A DNA stretch of 64,000 bases from CAZUYC01 sp964624475 (lineage in GTDB: Bacteria; Myxococcota_A; UBA9160; SMWR01), in contig CAZUYC010000085.1 in assembly GCA_964624475.1 (NCBI GenBank), forward strand, positions 1 to 64,000. Direction: 5' to 3'. A program made the position numbers and the translations under genes. Numbering within the stretch: the first letter of the stretch is position 1; each line of letters begins with the position of its first letter. Below the pieces are notes generated by a model. The model made no database searches, was not told where the DNA came from, and saw only the letters and a list, made by a program, of their open reading frames with translations. This document shows, piece by piece, positions 1 to 8,137 of the stretch.

Positions 1-2
1 CC

Positions 3-1271
3 TCCGCCCAGCTCGAGTCCGACCAGGCCGGGGCGCTCCTCGGCACGAGCGTCGCGGGAGCCGGCGACGTGCACGGCGACGGCTACGCCGACGTGATCGT
101 GGGCGCCCAGCAGTACGACAACGGACAGACCGATGAAGGAGCGGCCTTCGTCTTCCTCGGCGGCGCCGCCGGGATAGCGGACGGCACGCCCGCCACGGCC
201 ACGGCCCAGCTCGAGTCGGATCAGGCCGGGGCACTTTTCGGCACGAGCGTCGCGGGGGCCGGCGACGTGAACGGCGACGGCTACGCCGACGTGATCGTCG
301 GCGCCGAGAGCTACGACGCCGGGCTGGCCGACGAAGGGGCGGCCTTCGTGTTCCTCGGGAGCGGTGCCGGGATTGCCGACGGCAACCCCGCCACGGCCAC
401 CTCCCAGCTCGAGTCGGACCAGGCTGGCGCGCTCCTCGGCAGGAGCGTCGCGGGCGCCGGCGACGTGAACGGCGACGGCTACGCCGACCTGATCGTCGGC
501 GCCGAGAGCTACGACGCCGGGCTGGCCGACGAAGGGGCGGCCTTCGTCTTCCTCGGCAGCGCCGGCGGGATCGCGGACGCGACACCCGCCACGGCCGCCG
601 CCCAGCTCGAGTCGGACCAGGCCGGCGCGCTCCTCGGCGGGAGCGTCGCGGGCGCCGGCGACGTGAACGGCGACGGCTACGCCGACGCGGTCGTCGGCGC
701 AGAAGCTTTCGACGCCCCCACGGCCGACGAAGGGGCGGCCTTCGTGTTCCTCGGCAACGGCGATGGCGACGGTCGGGCCGTGCTGGCGGAGCAGCGGCGG
801 GGCGACGCGAGCACGCTCCCGGTGCAGCCCTGGGGCCTCTCCGGGGGCGACGGCACCGGCTTCGAGGTCGCGCTGACGGCGACCCACCCCGCAGGACGTG
901 GACGCGTGAAGCTCGAGGTGGAGGCCTGCCCGTTCGGGGCGCCCTTCGGCGATCCGCTCTGCGCGACGCAGGTTGGAGCCAGCTGGACCGACGTGACCGC
1001 CACCGCGGGAGGCGTGCGCCTCGTCGAGCTCGTCGGCGGCCTCGACCCGGACACGCTCCACCGCTGGCGGGCGCGGGTGCTCTACGCGCCCTTCCGCGTG
1101 ACCGAGGCGGGGATCACGCCGCCCCCGAACCCGGCGCACGGCCCCTGGCGGCGCCTGCAGGCCCAGGCGCCGGAGGCGGACATCCTGCTGCCCGAGCCCT
1201 CCGAGCTCGTCCTGCTCGTCGTGGGTGTTGCTGGCACGCTCGTGCTCGGCCGTCGCCGGATCGTTTGGTAG
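3..1271 (+). CDS. FG-GAP repeat surface protein with PEP-CTERM anchor (5' end outside window)
   Basis: The reading frame is open from the first bases of the window, so the N-terminus is missing. It holds near-identical 66-residue (198-bp) repeats, each with a calcium-loop motif DVNGDGYAD followed by an IVGA strand. These are FG-GAP/integrin-alpha-like beta-propeller blades; the loops recur at about 63, 261, 459 and 657. After the propeller comes a roughly 130-residue beta-rich region. The protein ends with PEPSELVLLVVG, a hydrophobic stretch and GLGRRR-like basic residues, the tripartite PEP-CTERM sorting signal recognised by exosortase. Role inferred: an exported calcium-binding surface or matrix protein processed by an exosortase not seen here. 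The near-identity of the blades suggests recent repeat expansion. Confidence 0.85.
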   Translation, partial: SAQLESDQAGALLGTSVAGAGDVHGDGYADVIVGAQQYDNGQTDEGAAFVFLGGAAGIADGTPATATAQLESDQAGALFGTSVAGAGDVNGDGYADVIVGAESYDAGLADEGAAFVFLGSGAGIADGNPATATSQLESDQAGALLGRSVAGAGDVNGDGYADLIVGAESYDAGLADEGAAFVFLGSAGGIADATPATAAAQLESDQAGALLGGSVAGAGDVNGDGYADAVVGAEAFDAPTADEGAAFVFLGNGDGDGRAVLAEQRRGDASTLPVQPWGLSGGDGTGFEVALTATHPAGRGRVKLEVEACPFGAPFGDPLCATQVGASWTDVTATAGGVRLVELVGGLDPDTLHRWRARVLYAPFRVTEAGITPPPNPAHGPWRRLQAQAPEADILLPEPSELVLLVVGVAGTLVLGRRRIVW

Positions 1272-1280
1272 GGCCCGGGG

Positions 1281-1478
1281 GGGATCCTCCCGATTTTACT
1301 CCGCTCGCCTGCGGCTCGCTGCGCGCTTCGCGCTGCCGCGCTCCGCTTGCGAAGAGCCCGTCCGGAAGGTGACCGCGGTAGTGCGCGGCTTGGTCTACCC
1401 CCGGGTCGCGGCGTAGGCAATCCCCGCATCACCGGGGGCGGCGTTCCGGCGCGCTGCTTCAAATCGGGAGGGTTCCAC
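1281..1478. repeat. Palindromic composite element, copy E1
   Basis: About 200 bp beginning ten bases after the PEP-CTERM stop codon. The ends are inverted (GGATCCTCCCGATTT on the left, AAATCGGGAGGGTTCC on the right). The left arm carries a two-hairpin repeat unit (1298-1355). The core of about 110 bp is almost identical to the reverse complement of the core at 2836-2951 and clearly related to 24910-25020. The core contains two conserved potential stems: GGTAG pairing with CTACC, and CCCCG-CATCAC-CGGGG. The right arm has lost its repeat unit compared with the other two copies. No coding capacity is evident. Confidence 0.75.
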
Positions 1479-1564
1479 CGGGGGGACTAGGCCGCGTTCA
1501 GGGTTCGGGCTCACCCGCAGGGCGCGAGCTCGTCGAGGCTCTCGACCCTCGCTATCGTCGCGCT

Positions 1565-2617
1565 GTGCCCGACGCCGCCGAATCGACCGGGCTCCGCCGC
1601 ATCGGCGCCGAGGAGCTCCGGCGGCGTCTGGCCACCGACCGCCCGCCGCTGCTCCTCGACGTGCGGCGCCAAGCGGCCTTCGGCTCGCCGCCGGGGATTC
1701 CCCGGGCCGTTCCCTTCGCACTCGACCGAGAGCCCCTGCGCCTGCCCGACGTCCCGCGCGACCACCCGATCGTCGCCTACTGCCTCTGAACGGGCGAGGC
1801 TTCGAGCTCGCGGGTCGCGAGCTGGATGCTCCAAGACGGCTATCGCGACGTGGCGGTGCTGCGCGGCGGCCTGGATTCGTGGGCGAGCGCGGGCCACCCG
1901 CTCGCGCCGCTCCCGGACCCGGAAGCCCCGAGCATCCACTGGAAGGAGGCGACGCCCGGGGAACCCGCGCCCCCAACGCGGGACGCTCCGCCTGCGGGCG
2001 AGTCCCTGTTCCTGCCGCGGATCGCCGGGCAGAGCTTCCTCGAAGGCCTCGAGCTCCCGCTGCGCCGCGAGATGGCGATGCTCTTCGTCGACATGGTCGG
2101 CTCGACGCGCCTCGTCTTCGAACGCTCGGCAGAGGAGGTGCTCGCCGCGATGCAGGCCTTCATGGAGGTCGTGATCGACGTCGGGGCCTACCACTGCGGC
2201 GACGTCCACGACTTCGAGGGCGACGGGGCGCTGCTCTACTTCGAGGGAGCCGGCGAGGCGGTGCCGGCCGCCTTCCTCCTGCGCGACGAACTCGTGCGCC
2301 GCCGCGAGCGGCTCGCTGGGCTCCCGCTGCCGCGCCTCTCGCTCGACGCGGGTCCGATCGTGATCGGCGTGGTCGGGACGCGCTTCCGCCGCACCGTCGC
2401 GCTCGTCGGTCCGAGCGTCCACACCGCGGCGCGCATCTTGAAGCTCGCGCCGCCCGGCGGGATCGCCGCCACGGCCGCCGTCGTGGAGCAGGCGCGCCGC
2501 GCGAACCCGCTGCTCGCGCGCGAGTTCGAGCCCCTCGCGGCGCTGCCCGCCCATCTCGAGGCGGAGATCGGAGCCGTGCGCGTCTGGATCGCGCCGCCGC
2601 GCGCGGGCTCGCCGTAG
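1565..2617 (+). CDS. Probable selenoprotein: rhodanese domain fused to class III nucleotide cyclase (UGA read as Sec at codon 75)
   Basis: The GTG start at 1565 opens a rhodanese domain. Codon 75 (1787-1789) is TGA, and the same frame continues to 2617 without another stop. Across the TGA the text is AYCL-U-TGEASSSRVAS, followed by DGYRDVAVLRGGLDSW and AGHPL, a complete rhodanese active-site loop and C-terminal half. In DedA-associated rhodaneses this loop reads CxCPNEASSARVA, so the TGA falls exactly on the second Cys of CxC. From about residue 165 a class III adenylate/guanylate cyclase domain follows, with metal-binding Asp in LFVDMVGST (about D176) and EGDGALLYF (about D220) and a late VHTAARI helix (usually VNxAAR). 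The Lys expected two residues before GDG is Asp here, so substrate and activity are uncertain. Without readthrough the product is a 74-residue stump lacking the loop. Role inferred: sulfur or redox state controlling cyclic nucleotide synthesis. Confidence 0.75.
1787..1823 (+). promoter_or_regulatory. Candidate bacterial SECIS element after in-frame UGA
   Basis: Starting 15 nt after the TGA there is a perfect 8-bp stem, AGCTCGCG (1805-1812) with CGCGAGCT (1816-1823), closed by the loop GGT. The UGA-to-loop distance is 23 nt and the first loop base is G. Both agree with the known bacterial SECIS model (short stem-loop directly downstream of UGA, apical loop about 16-37 nt away, with a guanine at its 5' side). 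The hairpin lies inside the coding frame, as required. Confidence 0.65.
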
Positions 2618-2705
2618 CGCGCGTCACGCCACCAACCTGTTGGTGCCCCATCGATGCCTTGCGCTTCACCCGCGGCGAGGACCAGCGCGGCGGCACCGCG
2701 CTACT

Positions 2706-2751
2706 CGCCGGAACGCTGGTGCTCGGCCGTCGCCGGATCGTTTGGTAAGGC
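2706..2751 (+). pseudogene. Duplicated 3' end of the PEP-CTERM gene
   Basis: These 46 bases repeat 1230-1275 with only a few mismatches. They again encode AGTLVLGRRRIVW plus a stop, the last 13 residues of the PEP-CTERM protein. No matching gene body precedes them; the cyclase ends at 2617 and the 90 bases between do not resemble the FG-GAP protein. The remnant is in direct orientation to the intact gene end, so the selenoprotein candidate sits between two copies of the same gene tail. Confidence 0.75.
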
Positions 2752-2764
2752 GGGGCGGGGGGAG

Positions 2765-3018
2765 GGGGGATCTTCCCGATTTACTCCGCTCGCCTGCGGC
2801 TCGCTGCGCGCTCGGCGCTGCCGCGCCTCGCTTGCGAAGCAGCGCGCCGGAACCCTGGCCCCAGTGATGCGGGGGTTGCCTACGACACGACCCGGGGGTA
2901 GGCCAAGCCCCGCGCTACCCGGGTCACCTTCCGGACGGGCTCTTTGCAAGCGGAGCGCGGCAGCGCCGAGCGCGCAGCGAGCCGAAGGCGAGCGGAGTCA
3001 AATAGGGAGTGTCCCCCA
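2765..3018. repeat. Palindromic composite element, copy E2 (full length)
   Basis: The ends are inverted over about 30 bp: GGGGGATCTTCCCGATTTAC on the left, and a right end whose complement reads GGGGGACACTCCCTATTTG. Both arms carry a two-hairpin repeat unit (about 2783-2840 forward, 2945-3000 reverse). The core (2836-2951) matches E1 in inverted orientation. Together with the gene remnant before it, this fills the gap between the cyclase stop and the glyoxalase stop. A small perfect hairpin, CACCAA-CCTG-TTGGTG, lies at 2630-2645, just after the cyclase. Confidence 0.75.
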
Positions 3019-3063
3019 CCGGGCGACCACGAACCGCGCAAACCCGGCGCGCCCGATGACCCC

Positions 3064-3483
3064 CTACCAGGTCCCCGTATTCGCCATGGAAACCCAGGGC
3101 TCGCGCGGCGGGAGCGCCTTGCCCTTCTGGAGCAACTCGATCGAGATCCCGTCCGGGGAGCGCACGAAGGCCATGCGCCCGTCGCGCGGCGGGCGGTGGA
3201 TCGTGACCCCGGCATCCCGGAGGCGCTGGCAGGTCGCGTAGAGGTCCTCGACCTGGTAGGCGACGTGCCCGAAGTTGCGCCCGCCGGTGTACTCCTCCGG
3301 GTCCCAGTTGTAGGTGAGCTCGATCTGCGCGGACGCGTCCGCGGGGGCGGCCACGAAGACCAGCGTGTAGCGGCCCGCCGGGACCTCGTGGCGGCCGACC
3401 TCGACGAGACCGAGCTTGCGGCAGAAGAAATCGAGCGATGCGTCGAGGTCGCGGACCCGCAGCATGGTGTGGAGGTACTTCAT
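3064..3483 (-). CDS. gloA: Lactoylglutathione lyase (glyoxalase I), VOC superfamily
   Basis: The 139-residue product matches the single-domain bacterial glyoxalase I family in length and layout. It begins KYLHTMLRVRDLDASLDFF, the usual first VOC module. The four expected metal ligands are visible: His5, Glu55 (SAQIEL), His73 (FGHVAYQV) and Glu116 (GISIEL). The family isomerises the hemithioacetal of methylglyoxal and glutathione to S-lactoylglutathione in the cytoplasm. The start codon overlaps the stop of the membrane protein before it (ATGA, 3480-3483), so it is probably the last, translationally coupled gene of the minus-strand operon that begins with sbcD. The link between detoxification and those genes is not obvious. 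Confidence 0.9.
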   Translation of the reverse strand: MKYLHTMLRVRDLDASLDFFCRKLGLVEVGRHEVPAGRYTLVFVAAPADASAQIELTYNWDPEEYTGGRNFGHVAYQVEDLYATCQRLRDAGVTIHRPPRDGRMAFVRSPDGISIELLQKGKALPPREPWVSMANTGTW

Positions 3484-5324
3484 CCGGCGGCTCCTCCGCG
3501 GCGGCGGCGCGACCCATCATGGAGGGGCTGTCCGGAGGCGTCAATCGGAGCGCCGCTGCGCCTCGAGAAGCGGAGGCCGAGCGCCAGCGCGGCCGCGGCC
3601 GTGGCCGCGCTGGCGAGCGCTCCCTCGCGCGGACCGCGGTAGGCGGCCGCGATGGCGAGCGTGTCTCCGCTGAGGTCGGCGCGCCGCACGCTCGCGCGCC
3701 AGCCGCCCCGGCGGCTCGCGGGGGCGTTCGTCTCGAAGCCCTCGGGGACGCGCAGCTCGATGTCGACCCAGCCGCTCCCGCCCTCCCGCAGGTCGAGCTC
3801 GAGGCGGCGCGCGCCGAGGCTGCGGAGCCGCACCGGGGGTGGATCGGTGAGCGGGAGGCGGGCGCCGACGGGCAGCGCGAGCGCTCCGCCCGGGAGCGTC
3901 AGGTTCTCGTAGCAGTTCGCGATCCAGAAGCCGCGCTCGAGCAGGCTCGTCTGGTGGCCCGCCCGCGCCATCGGCACCGCGTCCATCCCGAGCAGCTGCG
4001 GGGGATCGGGCCGGGGCGGGCTCCCGTAGTAGGCGAGGATCGCGCGGTTGCGCGTGGCCGGGAGGTTCCAGACGAAGCTCGCGGCCTGCGCCGCCACGGG
4101 GCCCGCGCTGGCGAGCGCCAGGGCCGGGGCGAGCAGGCGCAGGCGGGGCCGGCCCGCCGCGAGGGCGCGCAGCGAGGCGAAGCCTTGCGCGGCGAGGATC
4201 GAGAGGCCGAAGACCGTGAGGACCTGATAGCGCCCGAAGCCGCGCACGCCGTCGAGCAGCGGGAGCGAGCCGAAGGCCTGCGCGGGGCTCGCGGGGTGGC
4301 CGTTCCCGAGCGCGAGCGCCAGGCCCGAAGCGACGAGCACGGTGGCGTAGGCCGCGATCCCGGCCTGCGGCCGGGACCTCGCGCGCCCCGCGCTCATGCC
4401 GAGGGCGAGCGCCGCGAGCGCCCACGCGCCGGGCCCGACGAAGGCGTGCTGCTCCCACGCGCGCATCTCGAGCCACGGCTGGAGCGCGAGGCGCCCACCC
4501 CCGGGCACGAAGCGCAGCGTGTTCGCGAGCACCTCGAAGAGCCCGTGCGACTCCGTGAAGACGCCCGAGCGGGGGCGATCGAGCTGCCAGCGCAGCGCCG
4601 GCCAGAGCTTGTAGGCGGCGAGCCCGAGGCCGAGCGCGTGGGCGACGAGGAGGGGGGTCACGGCGCGCACCGCGCGCGCGAAGCCGATCGCGCGCGCTCC
4701 CGAGCCGGCGCGGAGGATCACCAGCGCCGCGAAGGCCGGGTAGAAGTGCAGCAGCGCGTGGGGCAGTCCGGCCGTGGCGAAGAGGAACGCGCCGAGCATG
4801 GAGCCGTGGACCGTACGGACGGCGGGCTCGCCGCGCAGGCGGCGCGCGAGACCGGCCTCGAAGAGTGCCATCGAGAGCGGCACCAGGTGGAAGAACGCGA
4901 AGCTCGCGTGGCCCACGTTGAAGTGCGCGCCGAAGTAGCCGGAGCCGGCGTAGAGCAGGGCCCCGAGCGCCGCCGCTGCGGAGTCCCCCGTCCAGCGCAA
5001 GAGGAGCGCGCGCGTCGCGAGCGCGCCCACGGCCGTGAGCAGCGCCCAGGCCGCGAGGATCGCCTGGTTCGGCGGCAGCGCATACGCGAGCAGGCTCGGC
5101 CAGGTCCACGCCCAGCTGAAGGGCACGGCGAGCTCGGGCCGGCCGCCGCAGAAGGTGAAGTTCCAGACCGGGATCGCGCCGTGCTCGAACGCGTAGTAGC
5201 GGAGCGAGGCGATCATCGAGGCGACGGAGTCCCAGTCGAAGGGGAGTGTCAAGGCCGCGAGCGGCTCGGGGAGCGTCCAGACGCGGCCGTCGGGAGGCGG
5301 AGGGAGCGAAGGCTCGCCGCCCAT
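3480..5324 (-). CDS. Multi-pass membrane protein, YfhO/GT-C-like, function unknown
   Basis: A 614-residue protein with roughly a dozen hydrophobic segments between about residues 60 and 440, followed by a soluble beta-rich tail and a final hydrophobic segment before a basic C-terminus. The early loop after the first conserved stretch (LPFDWDSVASMI, then FTFCGGRPELAVPFS) and the long C-terminal extracytoplasmic domain resemble YfhO-type GT-C membrane proteins, which handle lipid-linked sugars. This is a fold-level guess, not a family assignment. The ATG at 5324 lies 8 bases beyond the stop of the DUF2905 gene, and the stop overlaps the start of gloA. It belongs to the sbcD-to-gloA operon. Confidence 0.65.
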   Translation of the reverse strand: MGGEPSLPPPPDGRVWTLPEPLAALTLPFDWDSVASMIASLRYYAFEHGAIPVWNFTFCGGRPELAVPFSWAWTWPSLLAYALPPNQAILAAWALLTAVGALATRALLLRWTGDSAAAALGALLYAGSGYFGAHFNVGHASFAFFHLVPLSMALFEAGLARRLRGEPAVRTVHGSMLGAFLFATAGLPHALLHFYPAFAALVILRAGSGARAIGFARAVRAVTPLLVAHALGLGLAAYKLWPALRWQLDRPRSGVFTESHGLFEVLANTLRFVPGGGRLALQPWLEMRAWEQHAFVGPGAWALAALALGMSAGRARSRPQAGIAAYATVLVASGLALALGNGHPASPAQAFGSLPLLDGVRGFGRYQVLTVFGLSILAAQGFASLRALAAGRPRLRLLAPALALASAGPVAAQAASFVWNLPATRNRAILAYYGSPPRPDPPQLLGMDAVPMARAGHQTSLLERGFWIANCYENLTLPGGALALPVGARLPLTDPPPVRLRSLGARRLELDLREGGSGWVDIELRVPEGFETNAPASRRGGWRASVRRADLSGDTLAIAAAYRGPREGALASAATAAAALALGLRFSRRSGAPIDASGQPLHDGSRRRRGGAAG

Positions 5325-5332
5325 CGCCCCGC

Positions 5333-5551
5333 TCAGCGCAGCCGCGAGAAGAGCTGGACTCCGAGCGAGAGGAGCGCGCTCAGCAGCACGCAAGTCGTGA
5401 TCGGGAAGTAGAGCCGCAACCCCGGCCGCTCGATGCGGATGTCGCCGGGCAGCTTTCCGAGCAGCGGGATCTGCGGGCTCGCGTAGAGCAGGAAGCCCAC
5501 CACCACGAAGACCACGCCGAGGATCACGAGGCTGCGTCCGAGCGCGTCCAT
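5333..5551 (-). CDS. DUF2905 family small membrane protein
   Basis: A 72-residue protein with two hydrophobic helices (about 8-28 and 50-66) separated by the hallmark loop LGKLPGDIRIERPGLRLYFP. This is the conserved signature of DUF2905, a widespread two-helix inner-membrane family of unknown function. It starts 3 bases after the stop of the large ATPase gene and is followed 8 bases later by the YfhO-like membrane protein, so it is an internal gene of the operon. Confidence 0.85.
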   Translation of the reverse strand: MDALGRSLVILGVVFVVVGFLLYASPQIPLLGKLPGDIRIERPGLRLYFPITTCVLLSALLSLGVQLFSRLR

Positions 5552-5554
5552 CCT

Positions 5555-8137
5555 TCAGACCGAGAGGTCGATGCGGCGCACCTTGAGCGCCTCCTCCGCC
5601 TCGCCCGCGATCCCGGCGTGGCAGGTGAGCAGGAAGATCTGGCGCCGACGCGCCGCGTGCTCGAGCAGGCGGTAGACCTCGGGGCGGCGGACGTCGTCCA
5701 TGCGCAGCAGAGCGTCGTCGAGGACGAGCGGCAGCCGCTCGCGCTCCTCGTCGAGATGGTCGAGGAGCCCGAGCCGCAGGCAGAGGAAGATCTGGTCGAG
5801 CGTGCCGCGGCTGATCGGGTGCCGCACCGGGAGGGGCTCCGCGCGCTCGGCGCAGGTGACGGAGAGGGCGCGCGCCTCGGCGTCGTAGTCGAGGCGCGTG
5901 TAGCGCCCGTCGGTCACGCGGCGCAGGTACTCGCTCGCGCGGCGCAGCACGTCGGGCTGGTGCGCGTCGCGGAACGCGGTCTCGGCCCGCGCCACGATCG
6001 ACTCGAGGAGCGCCAGGCGGTCGCGCTCGCGCTCGGTCGCGGCGAGCCGCTCCTCGAGCGCCGCGATCTCGTCCTGTGCGGCCGCGCGCCGGCTCCCCGG
6101 GTCGTCGGCCAGGCGCTGCGCGAGGCGGCCCGCGCGCTCGCGCGCGCTCTCGATCGCGCCGTCGCACTCGCGCAGCTCGCCCTCGAGCGCGTCGGCATCG
6201 CCAGGGGCGGCGCCCGCCAGCGCATCGCCGGCGAGCCGCGCGCAGGCCGGGTCGGCGAGGAGCTCGGCCTCGCGCCGGCGCAGGAACTCGGCCTCGCGCT
6301 GGCGGCGAACCACGCGCTCGTAACGCTCTCCGGGATCGCTCGCCTCGGGCTCCGCCGCCGCCAGGAGGCGCAGGGTCGCCTCGAGCTGCGCGAGCCGCGC
6401 GCGAAGCTCTGGGTCGCTCGCGTCGAGGGGGTCGCGCGCGCGCGCCCGCTCGGAACGGTCGCGCTCCAGCTCGCGCTCGCGAGCGCGCGCGGCGTGCAGC
6501 GCATCGCGCAAGTGGGCGGCGCGGGCTTCGGGGCTTCCCTCCGCATCGACACCGACCGCGGCGCAGAGCTCGCGCGCCACCCGCTCGGCACTGCCCGCGG
6601 CCACCGCCAGGCGCCCGGCCTCCCGGGAACAGCGCAAGGCCTCTTCCCGCGCGCGGCGCGCGCGCTCGAGCGCGTCGAGGAGCGCCGCGAGCCCGGCCGG
6701 GGTCGCGCGCTGCTCCGGCCGCGTCGGGAGGCCCTGAAGGCACGCGTCGAGGTCCTCGGGCGGTCGTGGCGGCGCGGGCGCCGCGGGGCGCGCGCCGCGC
6801 CAGAGGAGCATCGCGAGCGCGAGCAGGAGAGAGGCGACCCCCGCGACCGCGAGCGCGGCGAGCTCGCCGAGGGCGCCGGCGAGCAGCGCCGCCGCGCCGG
6901 CCAGCGCGAGCGCCACGAGCCAGCCCGGCGGCCCCGCAGTGCCGGCCGCCAGGGCTCGCGCGTGCTCGTCCCACGCGCGCGCAAAGGCCGCCTGCCCGGC
7001 GCGCAGCGCCGCGAGCGGGACGGCGTGCGCGGCCTCGCGCGCGGCCGCGTCGACCGGTCCAGCGAGCCCGCGCGCGAGCTCGCGCTCCTCCTCCGCCCGC
7101 AGCTCGGCAGCCCGGCGCTCGAGTTCGGCCGCGCGCTCCGCGTCGGAGGCGTCGCGGCCCGCGCGCGCGGCGGCCGCGTCGATCTCCGCCGCCCGCGCCA
7201 GACGCGCTCCCTCCACGGGTTCGAGCGCGATCTCGGGGCGCGCGAGCCGCTCTTCGTGCGCCCGGCGGCTCGCCTCGAGCTCGTGGATCTCGCGCGCGAG
7301 CTCGCGCGGGTCGACCAGCGGACGGCCGGCGAGCAGAGCCGTGTCGAGGGGCGGGCCTTGCGCGCGCTTGCGGCGCTCGAGCTCGCGCAGGGCCGCGATC
7401 CGCGGCGCCTGCTCCCGCGCGCGCTCGAGCTCGCGCTTGCGGGCGCGGCGCTCCTCGAGCCCGGCCTCGAGCGCGCACAGCTCCTCGCGCGTCGCGCGCA
7501 GCGCCTGCTCCGCCTCCGCCGCGGCGCTCGCGCGCCGCTTCGCCTCGGCGAGCTCTTCGCGCAGCTCGCGCGCGAGCGGCCGACCGCGCCCGTCGGAGCG
7601 CCACAGGCGCTGCGCCTCCTCGCGCAGCCCGCGCCGGAGCTCCGCCGCGGGCCGCAGGTCGAGCCCCGGGCTCTCCGGCAGCAGCAGGTCGTCGACGTGG
7701 CCCTGCACGCCCTGCTCCAGCTGGCCGAGGTCCTCGAGCTCGAGCGAATAGATGGCCCGGAAGACCTCGCGCGGGAGGCTCGTCCAGGGGAGCGGCCGGT
7801 TGCCCTCGCGCCGGCCGTGGAAGGCGTCCCCGCCCGCCGCGATGCGCAGCTTGCCCGTCGTCTGGAGCACGCGCTCCACGCGCTGCACCTCGCCGGAGTC
7901 GAGCCGCAGCTCGGCCTCGAGGTGCAGGTCGCCGCCGGCTCCGCCGTCCCAGAGCCAGAGAGGGTGCTTGTCGCGGGTGGCGGGGTCGAAGCCGTAGAGC
8001 AATGTCTCGATCGCGCTGCGGAAGGAGGACTTCCCGGACTCGTTGCGACCGAAGACGACCACGGCCTCGTCGTCGAGCTCGAGCACGCGGTCGCGGATCG
8101 GCCCGAAGCGCTGCGCGCGAAGCCGCAGCAGCCTCAC
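5555..8137 (-). CDS. YhaN/SbcC-like coiled-coil ATPase
   Basis: An 860-residue SMC/Rad50-type protein. The N-terminal half-ATPase has Walker A GRNESGKSS at residues 30-38. The C-terminal half has an ABC signature-like SRGTLDQIFLCLRLGL, Walker B PLVLDDALLRMDD and a switch His in LLTCHAG. Between them lie long, charged, Arg/Glu/Ala-rich coiled coils broken near the middle by a hydrophobic stretch (about residues 390-440), the arrangement of YhaN proteins rather than zinc-hook SbcC. It overlaps sbcD by ATGA at 8134-8137, so the two are coupled and probably form a nuclease-ATPase complex acting on DNA ends or hairpins. That is interesting beside a genome full of hairpin repeats, although no direct link is shown. 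Confidence 0.85.
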   Translation of the reverse strand: MRLLRLRAQRFGPIRDRVLELDDEAVVVFGRNESGKSSFRSAIETLLYGFDPATRDKHPLWLWDGGAGGDLHLEAELRLDSGEVQRVERVLQTTGKLRIAAGGDAFHGRREGNRPLPWTSLPREVFRAIYSLELEDLGQLEQGVQGHVDDLLLPESPGLDLRPAAELRRGLREEAQRLWRSDGRGRPLARELREELAEAKRRASAAAEAEQALRATREELCALEAGLEERRARKRELERAREQAPRIAALRELERRKRAQGPPLDTALLAGRPLVDPRELAREIHELEASRRAHEERLARPEIALEPVEGARLARAAEIDAAAARAGRDASDAERAAELERRAAELRAEEERELARGLAGPVDAAAREAAHAVPLAALRAGQAAFARAWDEHARALAAGTAGPPGWLVALALAGAAALLAGALGELAALAVAGVASLLLALAMLLWRGARPAAPAPPRPPEDLDACLQGLPTRPEQRATPAGLAALLDALERARRAREEALRCSREAGRLAVAAGSAERVARELCAAVGVDAEGSPEARAAHLRDALHAARARERELERDRSERARARDPLDASDPELRARLAQLEATLRLLAAAEPEASDPGERYERVVRRQREAEFLRRREAELLADPACARLAGDALAGAAPGDADALEGELRECDGAIESARERAGRLAQRLADDPGSRRAAAQDEIAALEERLAATERERDRLALLESIVARAETAFRDAHQPDVLRRASEYLRRVTDGRYTRLDYDAEARALSVTCAERAEPLPVRHPISRGTLDQIFLCLRLGLLDHLDEERERLPLVLDDALLRMDDVRRPEVYRLLEHAARRRQIFLLTCHAGIAGEAEEALKVRRIDLSV

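Noticed and set aside
1350..1478. Cyclic-di-GMP (GEMM) or other known riboswitch in the E1 core
   Set aside because: I could not match the conserved GEMM or cobalamin sequence boxes; the element also lies downstream of genes in two of three cases.
1787..1789. TGA as an ordinary stop or a sequencing error splitting two genes
   Set aside because: Kept as an alternative, but the exact alignment of the TGA to a catalytic Cys column, the unbroken frame and the stem-loop at the right distance favour selenocysteine.
2800..2860. Repeat units as simple terminators
   Set aside because: They lack T-runs, occur inside genes and upstream of starts, and vary in both hairpins; termination may be a side effect at some sites only.
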